A DNA stretch of 64,000 nucleotides from NCBI GenBank assembly GCA_964350245.1, contig CAYGJC010000008.1:18660-82659 (forward strand), in the 5' to 3' direction. Both the position numbers and the translations under genes were made by a program. Source of the DNA: JAJACP01 sp964350245. Its GTDB lineage: Bacteria; Chlamydiota; Chlamydiia; Chlamydiales; JAAKFR01. This document shows, piece by piece, positions 51,695-61,029 of this stretch. Position 1 is the stretch's first letter; every line of letters begins with the position of its first letter. Below the pieces are notes generated by a model. It saw nothing but the letters and a program-made list of their open reading frames with translations, was not told the origin of the DNA and did no database searches.

Positions 51695-52045
51695 ATGCAA
51701 GACTCTAGAGCGACCACTAAATTTATTCGGATACCCCCTCGCAAAGCGCGTTTGGCGGCTAATCTAATCCGAGGACGCACAGTAGAAGAGGCAGGCATCC
51801 AGCTTGGCTTTTGTAATTTGAAAGCAGGCCGTCTGCTTAAAAAGACGCTTGATAGTGCGGTTGCAAATGCTGAAATGCAGTGGGATGCGCGCCGTGATCA
51901 ACTAATAGTGACAGAAGTGCGTGTAGATGAAGGACCTCGACATAAGCGCGCTAAATCGAAATCTCGTGGTGGGCGTGCGCCAGTATTAAAAAGGACGAGC
52001 CACTTTACTGTGGTTGTCTGCGAAAAAGCAGCTAAGGAGCAATAG
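51695..52045 (+). CDS. rplV: Ribosomal protein L22
   Basis: A 116-residue protein with RIPPRKARLAANLIRGRTVEEA and a tunnel-loop hairpin KRAKSKSRGGRAPVLKRTSH. It ends one base before the rpsC start. Confidence 0.96.
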   Translation: MQDSRATTKFIRIPPRKARLAANLIRGRTVEEAGIQLGFCNLKAGRLLKKTLDSAVANAEMQWDARRDQLIVTEVRVDEGPRHKRAKSKSRGGRAPVLKRTSHFTVVVCEKAAKEQ

Positions 52046-52046
52046 A

Positions 52047-52685
52047 ATGGGACAAAAGGTCTGTCCAGTTGGTCTCCGTACAAGCGTCACAAAAAAGTGG
52101 CGTTCGCTTTGGTACGGAAATAAGCAAGAGTTTGGAACTCATTTGATTGAAGACTTTAGAATCCGTGATTATTTGAAGAAAAAGTCATGTTGTCAGGGTG
52201 CCTCTCGTTATACCATTCGTCGTATGAGTGGAAAGATCGAGGTGACCATTCATACATCAAGACCCGGCTTAGTTATTGGGAAAAAGGGAGCAGAAATTGA
52301 TCAGCTCAAGTTTGAACTCAGGCGCCTGACCGGTAAAGAAGTTTGGATTGAAGTCGAAGAAATCAAGCGACCTGATCTTGAGGCTCAGTTGGTTGCCGAT
52401 AATATTGCCCATCAATTGAAAAGACGAGTGGCCTTTCGCCGCGTAATGAAAAAGTCGTTGCAATCTTGTATGGATGCTGGGTGTCTCGGTGTTAAAATTC
52501 AAGTTTCAGGACGTCTTGGTGGTGCGGAGATTGCCCGCTCCGAGTGGTACAAGGAGGGAAGGATTCCCCTGCATACTTTACGTGCAAATATTGATTATGC
52601 AACGGCGCGTGCGGAGACGACCTATGGTTGTATCGGGGTTAAAGTTTGGATTAACCATGGCGAAGAAGTACAGGCGCCAAAGTAA
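52047..52685 (+). CDS. rpsC: Ribosomal protein S3
   Basis: A 212-residue protein beginning MGQKVCPVGLRTSV at the ATG at 52047, with AAGGAG at 52034-52039; a longer frame upstream overlaps rplV and is not used. The KH domain has VIGKKGAEI. RSEWYKEGRIPLHTLRANIDYA is typical. Confidence 0.97.
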   Translation: MGQKVCPVGLRTSVTKKWRSLWYGNKQEFGTHLIEDFRIRDYLKKKSCCQGASRYTIRRMSGKIEVTIHTSRPGLVIGKKGAEIDQLKFELRRLTGKEVWIEVEEIKRPDLEAQLVADNIAHQLKRRVAFRRVMKKSLQSCMDAGCLGVKIQVSGRLGGAEIARSEWYKEGRIPLHTLRANIDYATARAETTYGCIGVKVWINHGEEVQAPK

Positions 52686-52709
52686 TAGAGAGTTTAAGGA
52701 GCTACGATT

Positions 52710-53129
52710 ATGTCGTTCATACCAAAGCGAACTAAGTTTCGTAAGCAGCAGAAAGGGAATCATACAGGCCTGAGTAAAGCCGGCAACTTTATAGAGTTCG
52801 GTGATTTTGGAATGCAGGTTTTAGATAGAGGCCGCATTACGGGTCAGCAAATTGAATCCTGCCGTGTTGCGATCAATCGTTACTTCAAAAGGCGTGGAAA
52901 GGTTTGGATTCGTATTTTTCCTGATAAGCCTGTAAGTAAGAAGCCTGCTGAGACCCGTATGGGTAAAGGTAAAGGAGCTCCCGATAGTTGGGTTGCTGTT
53001 GTAAAGCCAGGACGTGTGCTTTTTGAAGTTGGAAACGTCACACGTGATGAAGCTCAAAACGCCTTACGCCGAGCTGCTGCTAAGCTTGGTTTGAAAACGC
53101 GTTTTGTTGAGCGAGTAGAAAGAGTGTAA
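52710..53129 (+). CDS. rplP: Ribosomal protein L16
   Basis: A 139-residue protein: PKRTKFRKQQKG, RRGKVWIRIFPDKPVSKKPAETRMGKGKG and an alanine-rich end. Binds tRNA-proximal 23S rRNA. Confidence 0.97.
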   Translation: MSFIPKRTKFRKQQKGNHTGLSKAGNFIEFGDFGMQVLDRGRITGQQIESCRVAINRYFKRRGKVWIRIFPDKPVSKKPAETRMGKGKGAPDSWVAVVKPGRVLFEVGNVTRDEAQNALRRAAAKLGLKTRFVERVERV

Positions 53130-53144
53130 GTGAAGGAAAACGCT

Positions 53145-53345
53145 ATGAACAAAGCTAGTGAATTGAGAAACGAAAGTGATGAAGAGCTTGATTTGAAGCT
53201 AGATACGCTTCATAAGGAGCTTTTCGAGCTTCGGAGCGAGCGGTTAGATAGCAAGACTCAAAAAACCCATTTGATTAAAGAGAAGCGCAAGGATGTTGCG
53301 CGCATTTTGACAATCAGACGGGAAAGAGAATTAAAGAGGGCATAA
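53145..53345 (+). CDS. rpmC: Ribosomal protein L29
   Basis: A 66-residue protein. The ATG at 53145 has AAGGAAAA upstream and is preferred over an in-frame GTG at 53130. Typical helical pair with KELFELRSERLDSKTQKTH and VARILTIRRERELKRA. The last A of its stop is the first base of rpsQ. Confidence 0.93.
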   Translation: MNKASELRNESDEELDLKLDTLHKELFELRSERLDSKTQKTHLIKEKRKDVARILTIRRERELKRA

Positions 53346-53599
53346 TGGATCAAGCTCAAAGAGGAAGTCGTAAAGTTAAGACTGGTGTTGTTGTCTCGAC
53401 AAAGGCAGCAAAAACAGCTGTTGTACGTGTTGAAAGAACCTTTCGTCACCCGCTTTATGGCAAAGTAGTGCGCAGCTCAAAGAACTATCATGCACATGAT
53501 GAGCAAGCGAATACGCTGAAAGAAGGTGATGTCGTCACGATTGTGGAATCGCGTCCGATTTCAAAGCTGAAGCGTTGGCGTGTGGTTAGAGAATCATAA
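53345..53599 (+). CDS. rpsQ: Ribosomal protein S17
   Basis: An 84-residue OB-fold protein with GVVVSTKAAKTAVVRVER and RPISKLKRWRVVR. TAATG overlap with rpmC. Confidence 0.96.
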   Translation: MDQAQRGSRKVKTGVVVSTKAAKTAVVRVERTFRHPLYGKVVRSSKNYHAHDEQANTLKEGDVVTIVESRPISKLKRWRVVRES

Positions 53600-53617
53600 T
53601 AAAAGTGGAATAGAACT

Positions 53618-53986
53618 ATGCTTCAACAGGAATCGCAACTTAAAGTTGCTGACAATACCGGGGCAAAAAAAGTCAAATGCTTCAAAGTAATCGGCGGCTC
53701 GAAGAGGCGCTATGCGAAGGTTGGCGATATTATTATTTGCTCGGTTAGAGAGGCTGAACCAGAGGCTTCTGTCAAAAAGGGTGATGTCGTGAAGGCAGTG
53801 ATTGTGCGTACACGCCGTTACATCAAGAGAACAGATGGGTCGTGGTTACGCTTTGATAGTAACAGCTGTGTAATTATTGATGACAAAGGGAATCCGAAAG
53901 GAACCCGTATTTTTGGACCAATTGCACGTGAAGTTAGAGATCGTGGCTATATCAAGATTAGCTCATTGGCTCCTGAAGTGATTTAA
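53618..53986 (+). CDS. rplN: Ribosomal protein L14
   Basis: A 122-residue protein: MLQQESQLKVADNTGAKKV, VIVRTRRYIKRTDGSWLRFD and GTRIFGPIAREVRDRGY are diagnostic. Confidence 0.97.
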   Translation: MLQQESQLKVADNTGAKKVKCFKVIGGSKRRYAKVGDIIICSVREAEPEASVKKGDVVKAVIVRTRRYIKRTDGSWLRFDSNSCVIIDDKGNPKGTRIFGPIAREVRDRGYIKISSLAPEVI

Positions 53987-54002
53987 TTTTAAGAGGAAAA
54001 CA

Positions 54003-54338
54003 GTGGGAAAAACATACTTGCGCAAAGGTGATGAGGTCACAGTCATCGCGGGAAATGATAAGGGTAGAACCGGCAAGGTTCTCTCTAAGCAGGGAGATCG
54101 AGTTGTAGTTGAAGGAGTGAATGTGCGTAAAAAGCATATGAAGCCAACCCAACAGAACCAGAAAGGGCAGATTATTGACATTGAATGTGGTGTTCACATT
54201 TCCAATATCAAGCCCTCTGTTGATGGGAAGGGCGTTAAGCTTCGTGCACGTTTTAATAAGAAGGGTGAAAAAGAGCTTTACTACTTAGACGGTCAAAAAG
54301 AGATGCTCTATCGCCCGGCAAAAAAACAGAAGAGTTAA
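54003..54338 (+). CDS. rplX: Ribosomal protein L24
   Basis: A 111-residue KOW-domain protein with GTG start at 54003 and AAGAGGAAAA upstream. KGDEVTVIAGNDKGRTGKVL and VEGVNVRKKHMKPT are typical. Confidence 0.95.
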   Translation: MGKTYLRKGDEVTVIAGNDKGRTGKVLSKQGDRVVVEGVNVRKKHMKPTQQNQKGQIIDIECGVHISNIKPSVDGKGVKLRARFNKKGEKELYYLDGQKEMLYRPAKKQKS

Positions 54339-54339
54339 C

Positions 54340-54879
54340 ATGTCCAGATTGAAAAAGAAATATCTCGAAGAGGTGAAGCCTAAGCTTCAGGAGAAGTTTG
54401 CTTATGCTAATTGCATGCAGATTCCTGGTGTTAAGAAGATTGTCGTTAACATGGGTCTTGCTGAGGGTGCCAAGGATAAAAACGCACTACAAGATGCATT
54501 GAATGAGCTTTCTATGCTTACAGGGCAGAAGCCTCAGCTGACGAAAGCACGCACGTCGATAGCCGGTTTTAAATTGCGTGAAGGACAAACAGTTGGAGCT
54601 AAGGTAACCTTGCGTGGTGCACGGATGTATGATTTTATGGACCGCTTTTTTAACATTGTGTCTCCTCGCATCCGTGACTTCAGAGGCTTTGCCAGAAAAT
54701 GTGATGGTAGAGGGTGCTATTCTCTCGGGATTGATGATCAACAGATTTTCCCTGAGATCAATCTTGATTTAGTTAAGCGTACACAGGGAATGAATATTAC
54801 CTTTGTCACCAGTGCCCAAACAGATGAAGAGTGTGTCGAGTTGTTAACAGGACTTGGCCTACCCTTCAAGGAAGCATAA
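54340..54879 (+). CDS. rplE: Ribosomal protein L5
   Basis: A 179-residue 5S-rRNA-binding protein with QIPGVKKIVVNMGLAEGAKD, FKLREGQTVGAKVTLRG and MNITFVTSAQTDEEC. It begins one base after the rplX stop. Confidence 0.97.
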   Translation: MSRLKKKYLEEVKPKLQEKFAYANCMQIPGVKKIVVNMGLAEGAKDKNALQDALNELSMLTGQKPQLTKARTSIAGFKLREGQTVGAKVTLRGARMYDFMDRFFNIVSPRIRDFRGFARKCDGRGCYSLGIDDQQIFPEINLDLVKRTQGMNITFVTSAQTDEECVELLTGLGLPFKEA

Positions 54880-54898
54880 TTTAGAAGGAGATGCATTC

Positions 54899-55294
54899 AT
54901 GGGGAGTGACCCAATTGCTGATTTATTAACAAGAATTCGTAATGCCTCTTCAGCGAAACATCGTTACCTCGATGTGAGTTGGAGCAAAATGCGTGAGGCG
55001 ATTGTCAAGATTCTCAAAGAGAATGGGTTTATTGCCCATTATCTTGTTAAGGAAGAGAATAAGCGTAAAACCATGAGAGTCTTCCTCAAGTATACCTCAG
55101 ACCGAGAGGGAGTGATTCATGGCTTAAAGCGTGTCTCTAAACCCTCGCTACGCAAATACATTCCTTCCCAAAAGATCCCTACAGTATTGGGTGGAATGGG
55201 AATTTCAATAGTTTCCACATCGAAAGGTGTGGTGGATGGAAAAACAGCTAGAGAGCTGAATATTGGCGGAGAGCTTCTCTGCCTAGCTTGGTAA
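54899..55294 (+). CDS. rpsH: Ribosomal protein S8
   Basis: A 131-residue protein, MGSDPIADLLTRIRNASSAK. The ATG at 54899 is set by GAAGGAG at 54884-54890; a longer frame upstream overlaps rplE. rpsN, usually before rpsH, is absent here, as in Chlamydia. Confidence 0.96.
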   Translation: MGSDPIADLLTRIRNASSAKHRYLDVSWSKMREAIVKILKENGFIAHYLVKEENKRKTMRVFLKYTSDREGVIHGLKRVSKPSLRKYIPSQKIPTVLGGMGISIVSTSKGVVDGKTARELNIGGELLCLAW

Positions 55295-55315
55295 CGAAGT
55301 AGGAGTGACGATTAT

Positions 55316-55855
55316 ATGTCTCGTAAAGCGCAAGTCCCTGTCATTCTAGCACAAGGGGTAGAAGCACAGTTAAGTGGAAAAACTCTCACCGTGAAAGGGC
55401 CAAAGGGAACTTTAACGCGCGAGTTGATGGATGGAATTGAGGTCTCTATTGAGAGTGGTCAGATTACCGTGACCTTAGCTCCAAACATGAGTCATGCAAC
55501 AAATTTCTTGGGGCTCTATTGGTCTTTGATTACCAATATGGCAATCGGAGTTGCTCAGGGTTTTGAAAAGCGCCTTGAAATGATCGGGGTCGGTTACCGC
55601 GCGGCTGTGCAGGGAAACTTGCTTGATTTGCAAATCGGTGTTTCGCACCCGGTGAAGATTTCGATTCCCCAGGGAATCGAGGTAAGCGTAGAAAAAAATA
55701 CGCAGATTTCTGTGAAAGGAATCGACAAGCAATTAGTAGGGCAGTTTTCTGCTGATATCCGATCGAAACGTCCCCCAGAGCCTTATAAAGGTAAAGGGAT
55801 TCGCTATTTGGGCGAGTTTGTACGCCGTAAAGCAGGAAAAGCGGGTAAAAAATAG
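55316..55855 (+). CDS. rplF: Ribosomal protein L6
   Basis: A 179-residue protein with KTLTVKGPKGTLTREL, IGVGYRAAVQGNLLDL and RPPEPYKGKGIRYLGEFVRRK. Confidence 0.97.
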   Translation: MSRKAQVPVILAQGVEAQLSGKTLTVKGPKGTLTRELMDGIEVSIESGQITVTLAPNMSHATNFLGLYWSLITNMAIGVAQGFEKRLEMIGVGYRAAVQGNLLDLQIGVSHPVKISIPQGIEVSVEKNTQISVKGIDKQLVGQFSADIRSKRPPEPYKGKGIRYLGEFVRRKAGKAGKK

Positions 55856-55863
55856 GCTAAATA

Positions 55864-56235
55864 ATGGAAAGTAACCAAAAAAATACCACGAGAAAACGTA
55901 GAAAGAGGGTGTTACGAACACGTAAGCGAGTGCGTGGTTGTGAAGAGAGGCCCCGTCTTTGCGTAATCAAGACAAACACAAATATTTATGTGCAGCTTAT
56001 TGATGATGAAAAATCTTTGACACTAGCGAGTGCTTCAACATTATCAAAAGATTTTCGCACCACAGAATTTAACAAGCGGAACCAAACATCTGCAAAACAG
56101 CTCGGTTTGAAAATTGCTGATCTGGCGAAGCAGAAGTCAGTCTCAAAAGTAGTCTTTGATCGCAGTGGAGCGAAATACCACGGTGTCTTGGCAGCTATTG
56201 CGGATGGTGCCCGAGAAGGTGGACTGGAGTTTTAG
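55864..56235 (+). CDS. rplR: Ribosomal protein L18
   Basis: A 123-residue protein with basic start (RKRRKRVLRTRKRVRGC), PRLCVIKTNTNIYVQLIDD and VVFDRSGAKYHGVLAAIADGAREGG. Binds 5S rRNA. Confidence 0.96.
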   Translation: MESNQKNTTRKRRKRVLRTRKRVRGCEERPRLCVIKTNTNIYVQLIDDEKSLTLASASTLSKDFRTTEFNKRNQTSAKQLGLKIADLAKQKSVSKVVFDRSGAKYHGVLAAIADGAREGGLEF

Positions 56236-56247
56236 GAGATACTCAAC

Positions 56248-56724
56248 ATGGCAGGAAAAAACGACGATAATCTAGAAGAGAAAGTTCTCTTTGTCAACCG
56301 CTGCTCTAAAGTGGTCAAAGGGGGCCGTAAATTCAGCTTCTCAGCCCTAATTTTAGTTGGGGATCATAATGGCCGCGTGGGATTTGGTTTTGCTAAGGCA
56401 AATGAATTGACTGATGCGATCCGTAAAGGTGGAGAGGCAGCCCGTAAGAATATGATCTCTTTTGAGATGAATGGCACTACGATTCCTCACGAGGTGCTCG
56501 TAGACTATGATGGTGCTAAGCTACTTCTAAAGCCAGCGCCTGAAGGGTCTGGAGTTGTCGCAGGATCACGTATCCGTTCCATTCTAGAGTTTGCTGGATT
56601 GCGTGATGTAGTGGCTAAGAGTATAGGCTCTAACAACCCAATTAATCAGGTAAAGGCTACATTTAAAGCATTACTACAGTTACGTAGCCGAGAGGCTGCT
56701 CTGGCTATTAGGGGGCAAGTATGA
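56248..56724 (+). CDS. rpsE: Ribosomal protein S5
   Basis: A 158-residue protein: VNRCSKVVKGGRKFSFSALILVGD and GAKLLLKPAPEGSGVVAGSRIRSILE. ATGA overlap with rplO. rpmD (L30), usual next in E. coli, is absent. Confidence 0.97.
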   Translation: MAGKNDDNLEEKVLFVNRCSKVVKGGRKFSFSALILVGDHNGRVGFGFAKANELTDAIRKGGEAARKNMISFEMNGTTIPHEVLVDYDGAKLLLKPAPEGSGVVAGSRIRSILEFAGLRDVVAKSIGSNNPINQVKATFKALLQLRSREAALAIRGQV

Positions 56725-57164
56725 CAGTAAAGCTGGAATCATTATCGAATTGTTCTAGAGGAACAAAAAAGCGAAAATTACTAGGACGAGGAACCGGTTC
56801 TAAGCGTGGTAAAACATGTGGACGCGGACATAAGGGTATGGGAGCTCGCTCTGGTTATAAAACGAGGCGGGGTTATGTTGGGGGAGGAGTCCCTCTACAC
56901 AAACGTGTTCCGACTCGGGGCTTTTCAAATGCACGCTTTGCTCGCAGGCTGGATGTGATCAACCTTGATCAGATCGAAGCGATCTACCAAGAAGGTGAGG
57001 TAGTGAGCTTAGAGAGTTTAAAAGACAAAGGGTTCCTTAGTGGACAATCCAATGGCATTAAAGTATTAGCTAATGGCAAACTGTCCAAAAAAGTAACTTT
57101 TCAAGTTGAGGCTTTCTCAAAGGGCGCACTTGACAAACTAAAAGAAGCTGGGATTTCCACTTAA
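56721..57164 (+). CDS. rplO: Ribosomal protein L15
   Basis: A 147-residue protein: Gly/Arg-rich start (KRKLLGRGTGSKRGKTCGRG, GARSGYKTRRGYVGGGVPLHKRVP), then a small alpha/beta C-terminal domain. It overlaps the rpsE stop and ends two bases before secY. Confidence 0.96.
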   Translation: MTVKLESLSNCSRGTKKRKLLGRGTGSKRGKTCGRGHKGMGARSGYKTRRGYVGGGVPLHKRVPTRGFSNARFARRLDVINLDQIEAIYQEGEVVSLESLKDKGFLSGQSNGIKVLANGKLSKKVTFQVEAFSKGALDKLKEAGIST

Positions 57165-57166
57165 TT

Positions 57167-58531
57167 ATGTTCGACACATTCAGGCGCATAGCGAGTATAC
57201 CGGAACTGAAAAGCAAGATTGTTTTTACATTGTTGATGCTGGTCGTTTGTAGGATTGGCGTTTTTATCCCTGTTCCCGGAATTAACGGAGAGTTAGCGTT
57301 AGCTTACTTTAAGCAAGCCACAGGGGGGGGACAAAACCTCTTTCAGCTGGTGGACATTTTTTCTGGTGGGGCATTTGCTCAGATGACCGTCATCGCGCTC
57401 GGTGTGGTCCCGTATATTTCAGCTTCCATCATCATGCAGCTCCTAATGGCTCTGATGCCCAATCTGCAGCGAGAGGTAAGAGAAAATCCTGATGCGGGAC
57501 GGCGTAAAGTCAACAAGTATACACGTGTTCTTACCGTTTTTCTTGCGATTGTCCAGTCCACGCTCTTTGCGCGCTACGCCATTGGGATGAATCTCTCTAA
57601 TCCAGGCATTATTTTGCCCGAGATGTTGCGTGCTCAGATGTTTGGAATGCCCTGGATTTTCTTTTTAGTGACCATTTTAACAATGACGACGGGAACAGTC
57701 TTTCTGATGTGGATTGGTGAGCAGATTACTGAGAAGGGAATTGGCAATGGGATGAGTCTCATCATTACGCTTGGCATCATTTCTTCGCTTCCTAGCACAA
57801 TGGGATCTGTTATCAAGCAACTTAACTTGGACTCCCAGGAACCCGGACAGCTCACTTTTTCCTCACTACTCGTTCTCTTTGCCGTATTTGTCTTTGTGAT
57901 TATTGCGACCATTTTGATCATTCAGGGTGTACGGAAAATACCTGTTCAGTATGCCAGACGAGTTGTGGGTCGACGGGAGACCCAGGGTGGAGGTTCTTAT
58001 GTCCCACTAAAAATTAATTATGCAGGTGTGATTCCTGTGATTTTTGCCTCTTCCCTTTTGATGTTTCCTGGGACCTTAGCCCAGTTTTTAGGGCGTGAAG
58101 GCTTTTTCGGCGCCATCGCAACAGCGATGAGTCCGGGCAGCATTGTCTACATGTCAGTGTATGTTTTGCTCATTTTGTTTTTTACCTACTTTTGGACGGC
58201 AACACAGTTTCACCCTGAGCAGATTGCGTCTGACATGAAGAAAAATGGTGCTTTTATACCAGGCATACGCCAAGGAAAGCCAACACAAGATTTTTTAGAG
58301 TCAACAATGAACCGCATCACCCTAATAGGGGCTATATTTCTTGCGATCATTGCCATCCTTCCCTCAATTATCGGTAAAATATTACATATCGATCCGAGCA
58401 TTAGTTATTTCTTTGGGGGAACAGCCCTTTTGATTCTGGTAGGTGTTGTTCTTGATACAATGAAACAGGTGGAATCTCATCTCATCATGAAGCGCTATGA
58501 AGGCTTTATGAAAAGAGGAAAGGGAAGGTAG
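57167..58531 (+). CDS. secY: Preprotein translocase subunit SecY
   Basis: Central channel of the Sec translocase: 454 residues and ten membrane helices. RIGVFIPVPGINGE (helix 1-plug region), GVVPYISASIIMQLL, QITEKGIGNGMSLII and the cytoplasmic loop RKIPVQYARR are standard. It follows rplO as in most bacteria. No adk, map, infA or rpmJ follow; rpsM comes next after a 91-base gap. Confidence 0.98.
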   Translation: MFDTFRRIASIPELKSKIVFTLLMLVVCRIGVFIPVPGINGELALAYFKQATGGGQNLFQLVDIFSGGAFAQMTVIALGVVPYISASIIMQLLMALMPNLQREVRENPDAGRRKVNKYTRVLTVFLAIVQSTLFARYAIGMNLSNPGIILPEMLRAQMFGMPWIFFLVTILTMTTGTVFLMWIGEQITEKGIGNGMSLIITLGIISSLPSTMGSVIKQLNLDSQEPGQLTFSSLLVLFAVFVFVIIATILIIQGVRKIPVQYARRVVGRRETQGGGSYVPLKINYAGVIPVIFASSLLMFPGTLAQFLGREGFFGAIATAMSPGSIVYMSVYVLLILFFTYFWTATQFHPEQIASDMKKNGAFIPGIRQGKPTQDFLESTMNRITLIGAIFLAIIAILPSIIGKILHIDPSISYFFGGTALLILVGVVLDTMKQVESHLIMKRYEGFMKRGKGR

Positions 58532-58622
58532 TTTAGGAGATTCTTAAACTTGATTTTTTATCTCCTATTTGATAGGATTTTTGGACATTCAAACGTAATA
58601 ATTATTAAATGAGAAAAAGTTT

Positions 58623-58991
58623 ATGCCACGGTTAATCGGAGTAGACATTCCTGGGAAGAAAAGACTTGTAATCAGCCTTACATACATCTATGGGGTAGGC
58701 AGAACACGTTCTGAAGAGATTGTAGAAAAACTGGGCCTAGATCCAAACATGCGAGCTGACAATCTCTCGGGTGAAGAAATCGTCCGTATCACTGGGATGC
58801 TTCAGTCAGATTACGTTGTTGAAGGGGATTTACGTCGTCAAGTTCAGAGCAACATTAAGCGGCTGATTAACATCCATTCTTATAGAGGACTACGACACAA
58901 AGCCGGTCTTCCAGTTCGAGGACAAGGTACACAGAAGAACGCACGGACTCGAAAAGGTAAGAAAAAAACAGTCGCCGGTAAAAAGAAATAA
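58623..58991 (+). CDS. rpsM: Ribosomal protein S13
   Basis: A 122-residue protein: PRLIGVDIPGKKRLVISLTYIYG-type helix-two-turn-helix start, RGLRHKAGLPVRGQGTQKNARTRKG basic end. The gap before it is A+T-rich and might contain a further promoter. Confidence 0.97.
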   Translation: MPRLIGVDIPGKKRLVISLTYIYGVGRTRSEEIVEKLGLDPNMRADNLSGEEIVRITGMLQSDYVVEGDLRRQVQSNIKRLINIHSYRGLRHKAGLPVRGQGTQKNARTRKGKKKTVAGKKK

Positions 58992-59014
58992 TTTTTAATT
59001 GAGGAGAGTCTCTC

Positions 59015-59419
59015 TTGGCAAAACAAGCACAAGCAAAAAAGGGTAGTAGAACCCGGAAAAAAGTCGTGCGTAACGTCCCAGCAGGCGTTGTTCATGTTAA
59101 AGCTACTTTTAACAACACCATTATTGCGATTACAGACCCTGCTGGTAATGTTGTCTCTTGGGCTTCTGCAGGTAAAGTTGGCTATTCCGGTTCACGAAAA
59201 TCTTCTGCATTTGCTGCAACCGTAGCCGCACAAGACGCGGCGAAGCTCGCGATGACGATGGGAATGAAAGAAGTTGAGGTAAACTTGAAGGGTCCCGGAG
59301 CGGGCCGAGAGTCTGCAGTTCGGGGTTTAATTAGTACAGGCCTGATGGTTTCTGTTATCCGCGATAAAACACCAGTACCCCATAACGGATGTCGGCCACG
59401 TAAGCGACGTAGAGTATAA
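59015..59419 (+). CDS. rpsK: Ribosomal protein S11
   Basis: A 134-residue protein with a TTG start at 59015, set by GAGGAG at 59001-59006. GVVHVKATFNNTIIAITDPAGNVVSWASAGKVG region and the C-terminal DKTPVPHNGCRPRKRRRV are diagnostic. A TTG start in a highly expressed ribosomal gene is unusual. Confidence 0.96.
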   Translation: MAKQAQAKKGSRTRKKVVRNVPAGVVHVKATFNNTIIAITDPAGNVVSWASAGKVGYSGSRKSSAFAATVAAQDAAKLAMTMGMKEVEVNLKGPGAGRESAVRGLISTGLMVSVIRDKTPVPHNGCRPRKRRRV

Positions 59420-59432
59420 GGAGAACCTAAGC

Positions 59433-60530
59433 ATGCCATCAGTTCTATATAATAAGTTTGAAATGCCTGAGATGATCAAAGTTGATGAGGAGTCGGCTTC
59501 GAATACATACTGCCGTTTCATTGCAGAGCCCTTTGAAAGAGGCTTTGGTCACACGATAGGAAATGCGTTACGCCGCATGCTCCTTACTTCTATTGAGGCT
59601 CCTGCAATTATCTCCTTCTTTATGGAGGGAGTGCAGCATGAGTACATGGCCGTTGAGGGAATTGTAGAGGATGTCACAAACATCGTGCTCAACCTTAAGG
59701 GTGCACTTTTGAGAAGACTTCCCCTGGATGATATGCCTAACGCACGGGAACAAAAAGTCATTACTAAGATGCTTGAGGTGACACAAGAGCAATTAGCGGC
59801 TACAGGACAGCATGTTGTCAAGTTAGGAGAGCTTTTCACTTCAGGCGACTACGATGTAGTGAATCCAGAGCTGCCTATTTTTACTGTTACAAAGCCCATG
59901 ACACGTCGCGTTGAATTAAAAGTTTCCATAGGGCGTGGTTATGTTCCTTCTGAACGACATGAGATCACTAACCATGTTGTGAATGAGATTGTAACCGATT
60001 CTACATTTTCTCCTGTGCGTTTGGTGAACTACTTTGTAGAAGATACGCGTGTCGGACAAGATACGGATTTTGACAGGCTGATTTTAGAAGTGCGTACAGA
60101 TGGGCGGATCACTCCACAAGAGGCTCTTGCTTTTGCTTCCAAAATCTTAGTGAATCATTTAGGGAGTTTCCAAACAATTGATGAGAGAGAAATTTCCTTT
60201 GAAGAGGCTAAGACTACAACGGATAGTGACTTAGATGATCTAATGGCCAAGCTTGTTTTGGGTATCAATGAAATTGAGCTTTCTGTCCGTTCCACCAACT
60301 GTTTAAATGGAGCAAGTATTGAGACTATTGGTGAGTTAGTTGTAATGCCTGAGCCTAAGTTGCTTCAGTTTCGTAACTTCGGGAAAAAATCCTTAAATGA
60401 GATCAAAGCTAAGCTCACAGAAATGGGATTAGGTTTGGGAATGGACTTGACTCGGTTTGGAATTACCCAGGACAATGTCAAAGATAAGATCCAAGAATAT
60501 TTAGACGAACATAAAGGGGCAACACTATGA
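59433..60530 (+). CDS. rpoA: RNA polymerase alpha subunit
   Basis: A 365-residue protein, slightly longer than E. coli RpoA. N-terminal domain with FEMPEMIKVDEESASNTYCRF, GHTIGNALRRMLLTSIEAPA; C-terminal domain with LVLGINEIELSVRSTNCL and RNFGKKSLNEIKAKL. ATGA overlap with rplQ. Confidence 0.98.
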   Translation: MPSVLYNKFEMPEMIKVDEESASNTYCRFIAEPFERGFGHTIGNALRRMLLTSIEAPAIISFFMEGVQHEYMAVEGIVEDVTNIVLNLKGALLRRLPLDDMPNAREQKVITKMLEVTQEQLAATGQHVVKLGELFTSGDYDVVNPELPIFTVTKPMTRRVELKVSIGRGYVPSERHEITNHVVNEIVTDSTFSPVRLVNYFVEDTRVGQDTDFDRLILEVRTDGRITPQEALAFASKILVNHLGSFQTIDEREISFEEAKTTTDSDLDDLMAKLVLGINEIELSVRSTNCLNGASIETIGELVVMPEPKLLQFRNFGKKSLNEIKAKLTEMGLGLGMDLTRFGITQDNVKDKIQEYLDEHKGATL

Positions 60531-60955
60531 GACATCGCAAGAGGTCTTTGAAGTTAGGACGCACTACCTCTCATAATCGCTGCATGCTTGCAAATATGCT
60601 GAAATCGCTAATTGAAGAAGAGCGCATTGTTACAACTGTTGCAAAAGCAAAAGAACTACGACGTCATGCCGAGCGCATGATTACACTTGCGAAGAAAAAT
60701 ACATTGGCTAGCAGGCGTGATGTGACAGGAAAGTTAATGGTTCGTTATAATCCATTAACGAGCAAAGAGCAAAGGCAAGCAAAAGAGGGGAACACCTCAG
60801 TCTACAACACAGATCGCCGTGTTGTCAGTAAGTTGTTTGATACATTAGGACCTCGCTTTGACAATCGAAGTGGTGGTTACACGCGCATTATACGTGGTGG
60901 CAACCGTGTCGGTGACAACGCACAAACATGTGTGCTAGAATACCTAAGTGAATAA
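60527..60955 (+). CDS. rplQ: Ribosomal protein L17
   Basis: A 142-residue protein: MRHRKRSLKLGRTTSHNRCMLANMLKSLI-type start and GGYTRIIRGGNRVGDNAQTCVLEYL end. Last gene of the ribosomal operon before gapA. Confidence 0.97.
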   Translation: MRHRKRSLKLGRTTSHNRCMLANMLKSLIEEERIVTTVAKAKELRRHAERMITLAKKNTLASRRDVTGKLMVRYNPLTSKEQRQAKEGNTSVYNTDRRVVSKLFDTLGPRFDNRSGGYTRIIRGGNRVGDNAQTCVLEYLSE

Positions 60956-61029
60956 CGGATAAGTTGCTTTTTTCACTTCAAGAGATTACTTTACGTCTCA
61001 TTGGAATGATTGATTAGGAGGAAGCAACA

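Noticed and set aside
56721..58622. Missing rpmD, adk, infA and rpmJ around secY as evidence of a deletion
   Set aside because: The same gene order, without these genes at this site, is typical of Chlamydiae as I recall, so it is not specific to this genome.
58532..58622. Second strong promoter between secY and rpsM
   Set aside because: The gap is A+T-rich with TTGGAC and TATTAA-like words, but no pair has both good matches and proper spacing.
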